Shown piece by piece: positions 34,518 to 49,000 of a stretch of DNA of 64,000 nt. The stretch's first letter is position 1. Every line of letters starts with the position of its first letter. A model generated the notes under the pieces. It was not told the origin of the DNA, did not search any database, and worked only from the letters and a program-made list of their open reading frames with translations. Source of the DNA: Opeltia flavorubescens (Eukaryota; Ascomycota; Lecanoromycetes; Teloschistales; Teloschistaceae); NCBI GenBank assembly GCA_000442125.1, contig AUPK01000175.1, positions 1 to 64,000 on the forward strand. Direction: 5' to 3'. Position numbers and translations under genes: made by a program.

Positions 34518-35843
34518 ATGACGCATCTGCCATGGTTGATTGCTCGTCAGCAAGCGAAATCCTTTAATCCTATGATTACCGATATCTTGGAGACTGTGTT
34601 TGACAATTCAGAGTCTCGAACATCAAGACACGTTCTGATTCAGCACCGCATACATGCAGATGCGCCGAATCCTTCGTTTCCGCTTCGGATATTTTCCACC
34701 TTTGGAAGGTCGCACCTGCAGCTCCCCACCATGACATTGCGTCGATTCAGCCTCATGCACCATTATTCATCCATCGCTTCCTCCTCGCTTCCTCTTCACA
34801 TTCCTCTCCAGAATGAAATGCTTTTGCATTTGATGCCCAGAATAGATCATGGCCGTGGCACATACTTTTCGTCTCCGCCGTCCAGCGTACCCTTTGATGT
34901 ACCTTGAAGTACTTTGACCTTCCATTCACGAATTTTAGTACTCCACTGGCAGTCTCCACTGCGGGAACCTCAGTACATTATCCTTAGGACTCTAGAGCTG
35001 TAGAGAGCGGAAGGAACACCAGGCACCCAAGAATCATTTCAGTGGTCCCTGCAACTAAAGATCGCTTGATCTCGATTATCAAATTTGGCCTGGTCTGCCG
35101 GTCCTATGCATTAAAAGAAGTGATTTCATTCGATCGGGACACCGTTTTGCGGCTCTGCTGCATTGCCTGCCCGTCAGCCGCAGGAAAATTCTTTCAACGG
35201 TGCCCCAGAAATCCTTTCAGCTCTGTGTTCTCACGGTCAGCCGGCTCCGCAACCATCGCATAATGTTGCCGGTATCGTGAGAGTTTCCGCAGTCGCTTCA
35301 AGTTGCTGCGGTGATTTGCGTTGCGTTGCCCCTTATTTCTGCCTTGCTCAACCCCTATCTTACCAAATCAGCGATGCGCTACCATCAATACACAATTATT
35401 GGCTTACTCGCACGTTCACGTGACTCAAAGTTGCTGCTGGTGCTTTGCTGATGGTCAGCACGTATGACGGTTCGCCAGGGCGTCAAGAGCTAGCCCAAGT
35501 AGTGACTGCCTGAAATTTGTAGCAGTCGCAGCGCCCCCATCGAGCCTACTCAAATACTTCGCCAAGCTGAAGAGCTACAGGGTCCATTGCTCCCGGAAAT
35601 GAAATCGATCGAATCCTTGAGCATCATGTTTTCTCATACGTCCCTTCCTCCTGCCTCAGAATTTGCTTCCAGACACAGTCAGAAGTATGTTTTCCTCCTT
35701 TCCACTACCATGACGTACCGGCACAGAGAGGTACATTATCTGGCGGCCACCCTGCTCATCGTCGAACGAACGTTGCGAGTATTATTCAATACATCCGCCG
35801 AAGGATCTCCATTCCATTGCAGACAATACTCTAGAGAGTCACC
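34518..35843. other. 1.3-kb intergenic stretch, no gene seen
   Basis: Several frames of 70-130 codons, the longest (34518-34907) directly after the SLX9 stop and probably fortuitous. No domain, splice pair or repeat supports a gene. Confidence 0.45.
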
Positions 35844-36682
35844 ATGACGACACCATCAACAACTATTCTCATCGACGGCACAGTGGACGGAGCCCAGGAC
35901 GGAGATCATACCTCAGAGGCAACATCATTCCATGATCATGAGAGTCCCGTCGAAGAACACGCTACACGGAGACATCATCTTGAAAATTTGGCCATTCCTT
36001 CAGTCCAGGTTGGGCAAGAGCATCCCTCTGCCGCCTCATTCAACGCAAGCCTTGACCAGATGGGTAAGATCTGATTGAAGATATATGGCTTCCAATGTCG
36101 TTGACAGGAATTGTGAATCAGAGAGCCAACGTAATAGTCTCCATTCCCCATTGGATCCGCGCCAGGGACATGGTACGTTATACTTGGCTACCTTACATGC
36201 ACACAAACCCTAGCTTCTGGCTGACGGGAATTGCCCTCGCAGACAATCAAACCCCTCCCCAACCAAACGGCCACCATGTTCCAGATAACCGAAACAATAC
36301 ACCAACCGGCAATCCCGTCTCTCAGCTTCCAAACCCTGGCAACCTAACCTCCCTCGAAGAACGCCAACCCACCGCCTACTCTCTAGACGGAACATCTACC
36401 TACCCACCCGACGAGCCTCGAACCGATACCTCCACCGATTTCCATCCCGCATCTGCGCCCCCATCTATACACCCTTCCATCCAACAACCCCCCGCACCGT
36501 CTACCACAAATCAGCCCCTTACAGTCCCGCCCACCACCCAACGCGGCCGGTCCCACAACCACCGCCGTAGAAGACGCCTTCTTCGTTGGCTGAGACATCC
36601 GCTGCCGTGGAACTTGAGCTTTAGGAGGAGGGCGGAGAATATCAGAAGGAGGATTATGGACGTTGATAGGGTTTTGCCTTGA
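35844..36682 (+). CDS. Unknown Pro/Thr/Ser-rich protein with basic C-terminus (264 aa, 2 exons)
   Basis: Family not recognised. ATG at 35844 in good context (GTCACCATGACG). Exon 1 is 35844-36063, intron 36064-36107 (GTAAGA..TTGACAG, 44 bp), exon 2 36108-36682; phases agree. The N-terminal part is acidic and polar (DGTVDGAQDGDHTSEATSF). The middle is Pro/Thr/Asn-rich and clearly disordered. The last 50 residues are very basic (RGRSHNHRRRRRLLRWLRHP and SFRRRAENIRRRIMDVDRV), which could be a nuclear signal or nucleic-acid contact. A second possible intron (36172-36241, GTACGT..CTGAC..CAG) has strong signals but would break the frame, so I left it as coding; the middle of the model is therefore uncertain. 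Confidence 0.5.
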
Positions 36683-38069
36683 TGGGTTGAGTAGTTTGTA
36701 TAGGGGAGTGGGTGTTTACTTGTGAAAGCAGGGAGGGGGGTGGGGTTGGGGCGTTTTGAGTTCCGTATAAATAGAAATGGAGAATACTCGGCGTTGACAA
36801 TGGGACTTGGGCTTGGGATAACTAACTAGGTTTAGGGTATGAATGGATAGATGGATGGGGATATACTTTGTAGGGATGGAAGGTACGGCGTCGTTGGGAT
36901 TTGGGTGGTGGGTGGATGCTGGATTTGGAATTAAGAAGAGATACCATTGCTGTTTTGGTCGTTGGTTGTTTCAGGTGTTTTTTTTTAGATCATTTTTTGA
37001 ACATTGGATAAGTGAATGGTTTTGATGCATGATTCCAAATTTGAGTTTTGAAATTTGAGATTCAAGACAGGGGGGTTGATGCATGGGATTCCAAATTCGA
37101 TTTTTGGATTACGATATATAGGTGTTGACACATGTAGATGAGTTACTTTATTATTATAATCCTTGTTATACCTTGGTATACTTTACAATTGACGTCTAAA
37201 GTAAGATACATAGCCTTTTACGAATCCTGACCAACTATGCACTCGTGCCAAAGGTGTGTACTTAAATGCCTGAGGTGCCCTGGATAAAATGTTTGAAAAG
37301 GGATTAGTACCGGCTTATTCTCGGTAGTATCTCCCATCCGGTACAAAAACGGAGACATTAATGCAATGGACTCCTATGCAAGCTGAGTATTGCATCGGAA
37401 AGGATTCAGCAGCGTGCGAAAAAGAAGATGAATTATTTTTCGGTCAGGGGGGCTTGTTGTTTCTCGAGGATTGCGTTTATCTCGATGGGAAGCTGTCGAT
37501 CGACGTGATTTGATTTGGCGAGGATGCTTGGTAGTTATTCTGGGTGCTAGTGGTGGATGATACTGCATATTTTGATCCAGCGGGAATTCGATCTCGCTGC
37601 CACGACTTCTTCTTTACCAGAGCTTTCAGAGTGCAATAATTATGATGGGTAGGTTTTTTTTTGATGGATCGATGGCTCCTTTCAAGTCCCTTTGGAAGAA
37701 CGTTAATGATATTGTAGTGTGAAACAATGGGATACGAGAGGAAATGAGGGATGATGATGTAGAGACTCAACGTGAGGGTTGGTAGGGGATCTACAGAGTA
37801 TTGTTACAGCTTATGAATTTGTCGAGTCTGAAATGAGTATGTCCCATCCATGGCGTCGAAAACAGACCGCAGCGCGTAGCCAGCGAAGATAACACATGAT
37901 AGGATCACGTCTCTCGATTCCGATAATGCCATTGTTGCCCTGCTAAATACGCGCCTATGCCACAAACTGTACACGATGAACTGTCCATCTTGTTCAAGCC
38001 ACGCGGAATTGAGCCATTCCGTCGGCCCTAGAAGAGATGATGTGGCTAAGGTTGAAAAGGAAGAATCGT
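36683..38069. other. 1.4-kb intergenic stretch with a short duplicated motif
   Basis: G/T-rich then AT-rich DNA with no supported gene. A motif of about 30 bp beginning TGATGCATG and continuing ATTCCAAATT occurs twice 55 bp apart (from 37,023 and 37,078). A GGTTTAGGGT string lies near 36,830. Confidence 0.5.
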
Positions 38070-39331
38070 CTAATGAGGGTAACCCTGAGCAGATGGAGGC
38101 GGGTTGTAAACGATCTTCCTCGTCTTGAGGGGTGCCCATTTGTATCTGTGTGAAGAAAAAAAATCAGTCACTGGCCAAAGGCGGGAATGAGAAACACGTA
38201 CCTCTTCACCCATATACTCAAACCCAGTAAAGCAGATGTGATTATAATGACCGCCCAACCCATCTTTTTCCGCTGGTCCATCTCTGGCTCGGCGGACCAA
38301 TTTAGGAATTCAACTACGTCTTTAGCCATTTGGGATGTTGTTGCTGGGGTGCCGTCTTCGTATTCGACAAGGCCGTCGTATAGGACTCGGGCCATTGCGA
38401 TACCTAGCAATCTAGGTCAGCAACCTCGCATCTGTGCTAGGAGTGGATGGAAGCTCACCAGTGCCGGGGAAATAAGGATTGAAGTTCAGCCCGCTCGCCA
38501 CACTCGCTCCTGGGGGCGGTTCCTCCGGATATCCCGTCAATAAACTGAAGATGTAATTGCATCCACCGTGCCTCGCCTTGACCATCAAGCTCAAATCCGG
38601 GGGCAAGGCTCCATTATTTGCTGCCCGGGCGGCTTCATCGTTCTTGTATGGTGCAGGCATGTAGTCGCTCAGTTTTCCGGGCCTTTTCTCAATTTCACCT
38701 TCGTCGTTGGGTTCGGTGTCGTATTCGTTTTCTTCAGCCATGGCTTTCATTTCATCGACGGTGTGGGAGGAGCCGACGAAAGCTCGCCAGGGGACGCGGT
38801 TGAGGGAGTGACAGGATGAGCAGACTTCACGGTAGACTTGGAAGCCGCGGCGGAGACTAGATGATTGTAAGTGTTGATTGGGTCATGAGGGGAGGGGAAG
38901 GAAACGTACGCTTGGTGGTCGAATGTTTTGGTCCATTTTTCGTGTTCCCAGGGATATTTTGTGGCGTGTAGTCTGTGCGAGGATTTGAGTTACATTCGCT
39001 GACTGATATCACCAAGGCTTTTTCTCACCCTTCTTCTGCCGGAGTCATTGCGTAAACATCTTGGCCGAAGAGATGCCAGTACCATGCCAGTGATCCAACG
39101 GCAACGGCCGTGGCGGCGGTTCCAGCAAGTGTGAGTGCACGTGGTGACGCAGTGGCTTCAGAAGCTTTTGCGGAGGTAGATGAACTTGAGGCACGCTGTA
39201 ACAGGCTCCTGGTGAGCTTCGTAGACTGCGGAGGCATTGAAACGAGGAGTACTCACATTTGTTGTTCGCCCCACAGAGCTTCGCACGACCGGGGCAAGCC
39301 GCGCGGAGCGTAAAGCCTGACGAGCTAGCAT
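38070..39331 (-). CDS. CYT1: Cytochrome c1, heme subunit of respiratory complex III
   Basis: Carries electrons from the Rieske protein to cytochrome c in the mitochondrial inner membrane. Exons on the minus strand: 39331-39257, 39195-39029, 38972-38910, 38856-38459, 38403-38202 and 38145-38070; all GT-AG, phases agree, 326 aa. The N-terminus [19 protein letters not shown] is a typical mitochondrial presequence, followed by a hydrophobic sorting stretch ([21 protein letters not shown]). Heme binding CSSCH is at 114-118 ([10 protein letters not shown]), with the axial Met in [20 protein letters not shown] (M238). The C-terminal membrane anchor is [19 protein letters not shown], ending in the matrix tail [18 protein letters not shown]. 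Length and motif order match the family. It is divergent from ARO3 over 321 bp. Confidence 0.96.
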
Positions 39332-39652
39332 ATCGATTGTGGATGGCTGAAATGGACGATAGGGACGATGCAATGAATGAAAGCGCCACCAATGGGCAAG
39401 GAATGGAGATTGAACAATTCGATGGTGGTGAGGTTTCGGGACAAGGGAGCGATCTGCGGCTCTAATAATCAGAGATCTTTGATTGGTCAAGGATATCGAC
39501 GTTCTAGCCTTACGAGTACCGAAAATGACTCAATCGGACCTCCGATTAACGGCCTCTACAGCCTACAGCCGACATCAGACTTCAATTTCTCCAATTCTCT
39601 TCTCTCGTAAGTCTACAGCTCATTATCGAATCTTCTTGATTGAATTTTCAAC
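39332..39652. promoter_or_regulatory. Shared CYT1/ARO3 promoter with Gcn4-type and CCAAT sites
   Basis: TGACTCA at 39526-39532, a full Gcn4/CpcA site, lies about 125 bp upstream of the ARO3 ATG and fits general amino acid control. ATTGG at 39482-39486 (TGACCAATCA on the minus strand) lies about 155 bp upstream of CYT1, as expected for a HAP-complex CCAAT box on a respiratory gene; another CCAAT is near 39,390. Site matches are seen; regulation is inferred. Confidence 0.6.
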
Positions 39653-41044
<1,392 letters not shown>

Positions 41045-41320
41045 TCTGTTCCTTTTACCGAGCATCCGAAGGTGATGTGGAGATGTTATTGAAGCATTGA
41101 ACGGCGTTGGTAAAAGTTGGTCATTGTCATCATCTTGTCTTACAAAAGTCATTTAACATGTATGTAACCGAAGATTATAAGCGTGGTGATAGTTTGAAAC
41201 CATGATTCTCGACGCTAGAAGCGACGTCTCCGGGTCTAGAAGTGCCGAAAACAACCGCGCGCTTTGATACAGTAGGTTGCAAAACCCTTGGCGGGGTAGC
41301 TCTTGGCAGGCGAGGTGTCG
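41045..41320. other. ARO3 3' region and edge of the repeat block
   Basis: About 275 bp of normal composition with no gene. Composition turns abruptly AT-rich from about 41,330. Confidence 0.5.
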
Positions 41321-41849
41321 AACTATACACTAAAATTTGGTGTAAAAATAGATATATATACTACCGCCGCCCACCACCACTACTACTATATAGAATAGCT
41401 AGATATAGTAATTTTAAAGCCGTAGATATATATTATTAGTATAATTTTTAATATTTTAATTCGTACTTTCGTTTATTATATATAATATACCTATTTATCC
41501 CGCTATTTAACGAATATATTATATATAAATAGTCTAAAAATAGCGGTAGCCTAATATATACTAGCTATATTTATAATAAATAGTATTTTATTTTTATCTA
41601 TAGACTTTTATTTATATTTAATTATTTAATATAATATTTAAAAAAGCCTATAAATAGTTATTTAAAAAAAATAAAAAATATATTACTAATTCTACTAATT
41701 TTATTAAAATTTCTAAAACTTTTAAAATTTTTAATAATAATTATAATATTTATATAATTACTAGTTCCTTTCGATTTTAAAAAGAATTAATTATTTTAAT
41801 ACTAGAAAATCTAGCCTATTAAAAGGTTTACCGTTAGAAATTAACTTTT

Positions 41850-42054
41850 TATTATATAATAAATATAAGATAATAGTATTATATTAAAGATAAAGAATTA
41901 TTTATCTATAAAATCTATAACTAAATAAATATAGGCGCTAAAAGGCGTTAAATTTAACCGGGTAAATATATTTAAAAGGCTTTTTTCGAGCTATAGTAGC
42001 TATTTAGCCCTATCTACTTTATTAACTTTCTATTTATATAGTATAGCCGTAATA
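41850..42054 (+). repeat. Solo copy of the roughly 205-bp LTR-like repeat
   Basis: First of four copies of a repeat that runs from TATTATATAATAAATA to GCCGTAATA. It is the least mutated copy (it keeps GGCGCTAAAAGGCGTT and CCGGGTAAA). No matching internal sequence follows it, so it looks like a solo LTR of the element at 43.7-59.8 kb. Confidence 0.6.
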
Positions 42055-42239
42055 TTTTTATTACTTTTAAAAAATTAATAAATAGAAAATTTTTTAATAA
42101 ATCCTCTTTTAAATTAATAAAATTTTTACCGCCGTTAAATTCGGGATAAAAAAAATTTATAACTTTTAATAAAGAAATAAAAAAGTTTAAAAAAAATAAT
42201 TTAAAAAATCTACTCTTTTTATAATAGAATTCAAAAATA

Positions 42240-42620
42240 AAGGGTCCAGCTTATATAAAAAATTGATTTCTACCCGTTTATCTATTGGCTGCAAGCTACG
42301 TTCAATAAGCGAGGAATATTAAAATCCAGCTAGATTTTATAGTTAGTATAACTTCTTCAGTTTTTTGCACAGTAACGTGCAAAGTAGCTCAGTTTGAAGC
42401 GCTTGACGAGCGTATTCTAACGGCGTAAAAATTCTAAAATTCGAATCAAAACTAATGGCGCTATCAGCTGTAGAAGATTTGCGCTGGCGATTTTCATTGT
42501 GCGCTTACTAAAAAAGCTAGTAGGGCTGAAAAGCCTGGTAGGGCTGAAAAATCTAATAGGGCTAAAAAGCCTAATAAGGCTAAAAAAATAAAAAATATTT
42601 TTTTTAAAAAAAAAAATTTT
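42240..42620. repeat. Less-decayed island with tRNA-like promoter boxes and an 18-bp tandem repeat
   Basis: This stretch keeps CA/TG steps that its surroundings have lost. It contains TAGCTCAGTTTG at 42385-42396, resembling a tRNA A box, and ATTCGAATCAA at 42439-42449, resembling a B box, 54 bp apart. At about 42,510-42,590 an 18-bp unit (AGGGCTGAAAAGCCTGGT) is repeated about four times. A tRNA cloverleaf could not be drawn. A tRNA-derived SINE remnant is possible; a chance match is not excluded. Confidence 0.4.
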
Positions 42621-45600
42621 TAAAAAATTATTCAAGAAGAAATAATTAATTTATTTAGTTTTTTAATTATTAAATATTTTTTTATTATATTTAATAGAAA
42701 CTACTAAATATAAAAAATATTATAATTTAATTAAAATATTAAATAAATTAATTATTTCGAATTTTATAATTTTTAAAATTTTTAATTTTAAAAATATTAA
42801 TTAAAATATTAAAAATAAATATAAATATTATTAATTTAAATTTTTTAAAAATTATTTTGAAAAAATTTCGAGCTTTTTTATAATCTAATAAAAAATAATA
42901 AACCTAAAAAAACTATATTTTAATATAAAAAGTTTAAGCGGTATTTAAATAAAAAATAAAATTATTTTTTTAATATTATATTTATAATAAATTTTAATAT
43001 AAAAAATATAATTAATTATTTTAAATTTATTAAAAAAAATTTTTTTTATTTTATATTTTATTTAAAAAGTTATAAAAGCTATTAAATAAATATATATTAT
43101 ATTAAATAATATATATTAATAAAAAAAATAGTAATTAATCCTATTAAATTTATTAAAAGGAAAAAAAACTAAAAAATATAATAAAAAAAAGTTTAAATAA
43201 TATCTACTAGTATATTAAAAAAAAATTTATATTAAAATAACTAAATAAATTTAAAATATTATAAAATTTTTTATTATAACTACCTATAAATATAATAAAT
43301 TTATAAATAGAAATAATATTGGCTTTTTTTAAATAGATAATTTAAATAAATAGTAATTAATAGAAAAATAACTAGTAAATTTTATATAAAATAAAAAAAC
43401 TTATTTTAATATAAAAATAGAAATAATTTATTTATATTTTTTAATTTTAAATATTTTTATATAATTAAAAAAGTTTTTTAAATTTTTATTTATATAATTA
43501 ATAAATATTATTATTAATAATAATACCGGTAGTATTTTTATTAATAAAACTACTAGTAAATTTTTTAATAAATATATTAAAAAGTTTATTTAAAATTTAT
43601 ATTTTATAAAAAAAAGAAATTATATAAAACCTATAAAAATATAATAATATTAATTATTTAAATATTTTTTACTAAAAAAATCCTTATAATATTTATATAT
43701 TAATAAAAAATTCTTATATTATTATATAATATTATATAATAAGTATAAAATAATAGTATTATATTAAAAATAAAGAACTATTTATTTATAGAATCTATAA
43801 TTAAATAAATATAAACGTTAAAAAATATTAAATCTAACTAAATAAATATATTTAAAAAGCTTTTTTTAAATTATAATAACTATTTAGCTCTATTTATTCT
43901 ATTAGCCTTTTACTTATATAATATAACTGTAATAGATACCGGTAATAAATAAAACTATTAGCCTTTAATAATAGGTTTTTCTTCGTTAATAAGCGGCTCT
44001 TTAGTTTATTCCTACTATTTAATATTAATATTAGTATTATTAGCGGTTTTATTATAATTTAAAACCGATTTCGGGTTAAAATAATACTTATACTTTTTTA
44101 CTAGTATTTTAATATTATTTAAACGGTATTTAAATATTTAATAATTATTTTTAAATTTATAATTAACCTAATAAATAAAGTATTAAATAAAAAAACTTCT
44201 ACTTTTATAAATATAGCGCTTATAAAAAATTTATTTAATTTTAAATTTTTTATTATTATTAATAATAACTAGGGATATAAATATATAATAATATTAGTAG
44301 AAATTATCGCTAGAATTAATAATAGGTTTTAAATATATTATTAATATTATATTATAAATTTTTATAATAGATAGTAGTTTTAAATAATAGGTTAATAGTT
44401 TAATATATTCGATAATTTTAAAAAAATCTACTAGTTATTATTTAATCTTTTTAGAAGTAAATTCTAATATATTATAATTTTAATATAAATATATTTTTAT
44501 AAAATCGCTAATTTTAAAATAAACTAGTTAGTAGTATATATTATAGTATTTTTTTATTTTTATTATAATAAAAGTAATAGTATTTTTAATATTAATATAT
44601 ATAGGCCGGTATTTTTTTATAGTTATTAATATTATAATATTCTATATTATAGATATATTTACGGGTTTACTAGCCTCTAAAATAGTTAAATTATAGTAAT
44701 AAACTATCTATATTATAGTTAAAAAAACAGTTAATTTTTTAATAAAAATATTAATAAAAGTTTTAAAATTTATTATATTATTTAATTAAATAGTTTATTT
44801 AAAATTTAATAAATATAAAAAATTTAATATTTCGCGAGTTTTAAATTTAAATAATATTTAATTAGATATTTTAAATATAAAGTTATAATTTATAAAATTA
44901 TTAAAAGCTATTAATATTTATAAAAAAATAATAGGCTATAATTTAAAATTATTTAGTATAGTAATATAATAATATATAATAATTTTAATAGTTTAATTAA
45001 ACTATTCTAATATATTATTAATTTATAAATACTAGGTAATAAAATATTATAAATCTACCTTTAATATTTTAAATATCTAGCGTTATAGCTAATTAATAAA
45101 CTTTTTATCGCGATTCGAAATTATTATTTATAGTATATTCTAATTTAATTTTATTAATTTATTTAATAATTATTTAATTTATTATTTACCGCTTTAAATA
45201 ATCTTTTTAAATCTATAAATAACTATTTTAATAAATTTATCTATTACCGATATATAATAATTATATCTTTTATATAATTTCGGTAAAATAAAGATAAAAT
45301 CGATAATAAATATATAAAATAGTTTTATTAAGCTAAATACTAGCTATAAAGCTCTATATAGATAATAGCGAAATATTTAATTAATTTAATACTATAAGTA
45401 GTAGCGGATAAACTTATATAACTTCGTTAATATATTATATATCTAAAAACCTTTTATTAAATATTCGTGCGTGTATATATAATCGGAATAGCCTATTTTA
45501 TTATATACTAGCTAGAATACTTCCTTTTTTATATCCGTGGGTATTACTAAATATAAGCCTTGTTTATTATTATTAAAATAGAGCAGCCCGTTAATAATAT

Positions 45601-46038
45601 AATATAATAATTTAGCGATACTATTATCTAGTTTTATATTAGCTTTAATAGATTTTTTAATTTTAATCTAGCGGTTTTTTTTTAATATATCTATCGATTA
45701 ATTATTAGCGAAATTTAGCTAATATCTCTACTAGATTTATTAGAAAATAATATATTATAAAGATATCTACGTTTAGTAATTTATTTATTTCTAGATAATA
45801 TTTACGGCTAGTAAATTTTAATAATATATCTGGAATAGTATTTATAATCCTAAGTTTATAATAGATATTAAATACTTGTTGGAATAAATTGGGGAAACCT
45901 ATACTCAATTTATACCTAACCCGGCGTGGGTTAGATTCGGGTTAGATTTTCGACGAATTTCTAAAATTTATATAGGTTAGAGTTTTAGTAGATTAAATTA
46001 AATTTAATTTAAAACTCTAATCTAGTTTTTATAATAAA

Positions 46039-49000
46039 ATATTATAGTAATTATTATAATAGTAGAATATTTAATTATTTTAAATCTATTATATAATTTT
46101 TATTTTTTATATACTTTATATTTTTTTTACTAAAATTATATTTTTTAAAAAAAAAGTTACTTTTTTTATATAGATTATATAAAAATTAGATATTAAAATA
46201 ATTAATATATAATATACTATTTTAAAAAATTATTTTATATTTAAATTAATATATTAAATATATTTTTATAATTTTTTAAAAAGCTTTAAAAGCTTTTAAT
46301 TAAATATATATACTTTTTTTTTATAATTTAATAAAAATTTCGCGAATAATTTATATAAATAGTCGTTTAAAAAATATTAGCTTAATTAATATTTATAAAC
46401 GGCGAATTTCGCGGAATATAAAAACTAATTAAAAAATAAATATAAAAATTACTATAAATATTTAAAAATAATATTATTTTTTTTTTTTTTCTTTTTTAAA
46501 ATTATATAATAAAGAATCTAATATTTAATAATTATTTAAATTTTACTTTTAATTTTTTATTTAATCGGTTTCTAAAATATTAATAAAACTTTTTATTTAA
46601 TTAATTTAAGTAATTTTTTTTTTTTAATTTTTTAAGCGATCGTTTTTTAATAATTAAAAAGAAATTTATTATTTAACTATTCTAATTTATTATTTTTAAT
46701 AGATTTTATAACTTTTAAAGTCGGGTTATATTATTTTAGCTATTTCTATATAATATTTCGAGTTTATTTAAATATAAACGGTAAAAATATTTAGAAAAAC
46801 TTTAGTATAAACCTTTAAAATTAATCGATTAAAAGTTCTTTTAATATATAATTTAAAGGTAAATATAATAGAAATATTAATAGTAAAAATAATAAAAAAA
46901 GATTTAGAAATAATAAAAATATTTGTTTTTTTTTTTAAATTTTTATATAAATTATTTAATATTATTTAATTATTTTCGTTTTAATATTCGAGCTTTTATA
47001 TATTAAGTAGTTAATTCGATATTTTAATATTAAAATATTTATAGTATTAATTATAATATTTAGTCTATAATATTTTAAAAATTACTATATTAATTATTAT
47101 AATTTATTTTTTTACTAATAAATAATAATTAAATATAAATATTAAAATCTAGTAAAATTATTCAAAACTTTAAATAAATTTAAAAAGAAAATATTAGAGA
47201 AAAAGCAATAAATAACTAGTATTATATTTTATTAATATAGTAATAATCTGCGATATACTAATAAAAGTATATTAATTTTATTTTTTTTAATAATTTTTCG
47301 CTTTTTTTTTATAATTATCTATTCTAATATTTTTTTTATATAATTATAAAAAGGCTTTTTAAATTTTTAATATATCGAATAGCTTTTAAATTTTTTTTTA
47401 AAGCTAAATAGATTATAATTCGATATAAATTTATTATTTATTAGTAAATTAAATTGTAATTACTTTTATATAGAAAAAAAACGTAAAGTTTTTTTAATAT
47501 AATAGAATTGTATTTATTAGGCTATTTTTTATTTTAAAAAGAAAAAATTTAAGTATATTTACTAAAATAGTTATAAAAAAATAATAGTATAGGATTACTA
47601 TTAAAAATATACTATAACGCTCGATAAAAAGTTTAATATAGTATATAAATAATATAAATTAGTTTTTATATATCTAGTAAACGGGTAAAAAATAAATATA
47701 ATTAAAATATATATTATTATATTTAAATATAAAAAGAAAATAAAAAGTTATAAATTTCTTTAAATAATTTTTTAAAATTTATAAAAAAATAGGGTATATT
47801 TAATCTAGATACTATTATAATAATTACTATATTATATATAAATATACTTATTTTTTTTAATTTTTAGTTTATTAAATAAAAGGTTCTTTTAAAAAATATA
47901 AAATATAAGAATTTTAATATTTAAAATTTATATTAAATTATTATAACGGATTAAAATTTTATTATAATAAAAAATATTAAAATTTTTTATATATTTTAGT
48001 NTTTTAATTAAATAATTAAATTATTTAATTTATTATTTTTTTAAAATTATCTATTTAAACTTTTAAATAATATTAAAAAATAATTATTTAATAGTTTACT
48101 TTAATATATAAAAGTTTTAATTATATTTAATTATTAGTTAATAAAAAATCGTTAATTATATATATTAATTATTATATTTTTTATTAATAAAACCTAGAAT
48201 TAATATAAAATTTTTATTAATTTTAAGTATATTTCGAAGTAATATACTAGTCTATATTTTATAGAAGTAGTTAAAGGAATTTTTTAAAAATTTAAACTTT
48301 AAAAAAAGATACTAGTTATTACTATAGATAACGCTAGTAATAATAAAATAATATTCAAGGATATTTTATTAAACCTTTAGAATATTATATAATATATTAA
48401 TATTTTTAAAAAAAATTATAATTTTTTAAAAAATAATAATAATTTTAGTTCGGAACTAGTATATATATTATATTTAGTATATATATTATATCTAGTTTTA
48501 GATATACTATTAAATAATATTTATATAAACTCTATAAATAACAAGTTATAAAGAAATTAATTAAATAAAAAAAATAAAAATATAATTTGATAAGTTTAGA
48601 AAGAATTACCGACTATATTAATAAAAATATATAAAATCTTTATTAAATAATATAGTAATTATTATAATAATCCGATTTTTTAATAAATAATATATATTAA
48701 TAATAATAATATATNNAAAATTNNTAAATTNAGCGTTTATATTAATATAAACGGGAATTATAAAAATATTTTTAATAATATTTAGTTTTAAAAGATTTAA
48801 TTTATATAAAATAATTTTTTTATTTAAAAGCTATTAAATAAAAAATAAAAATATTTTTAAACCCGATATTTATTAAAATTTTTTTAGAATATTACTAGTC
48901 GATAGAATTTAATATATTATATATTTATTCGTGTATATAGTCTATAAATAGAATTAGATTTATTTTTTAATTAGTTAGAAAAAATAGGATATTTTCGTTT

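Noticed and set aside
36172-36241. Second intron in the gene at 35844-36682
   Set aside because: Splice signals are good, but its 70-bp length breaks the long downstream frame; kept as coding with a note of doubt.
42385-42449. Functional tRNA gene
   Set aside because: A-box and B-box-like strings are present, but no acceptor stem or anticodon arm could be paired, so at most a tRNA-derived relic.
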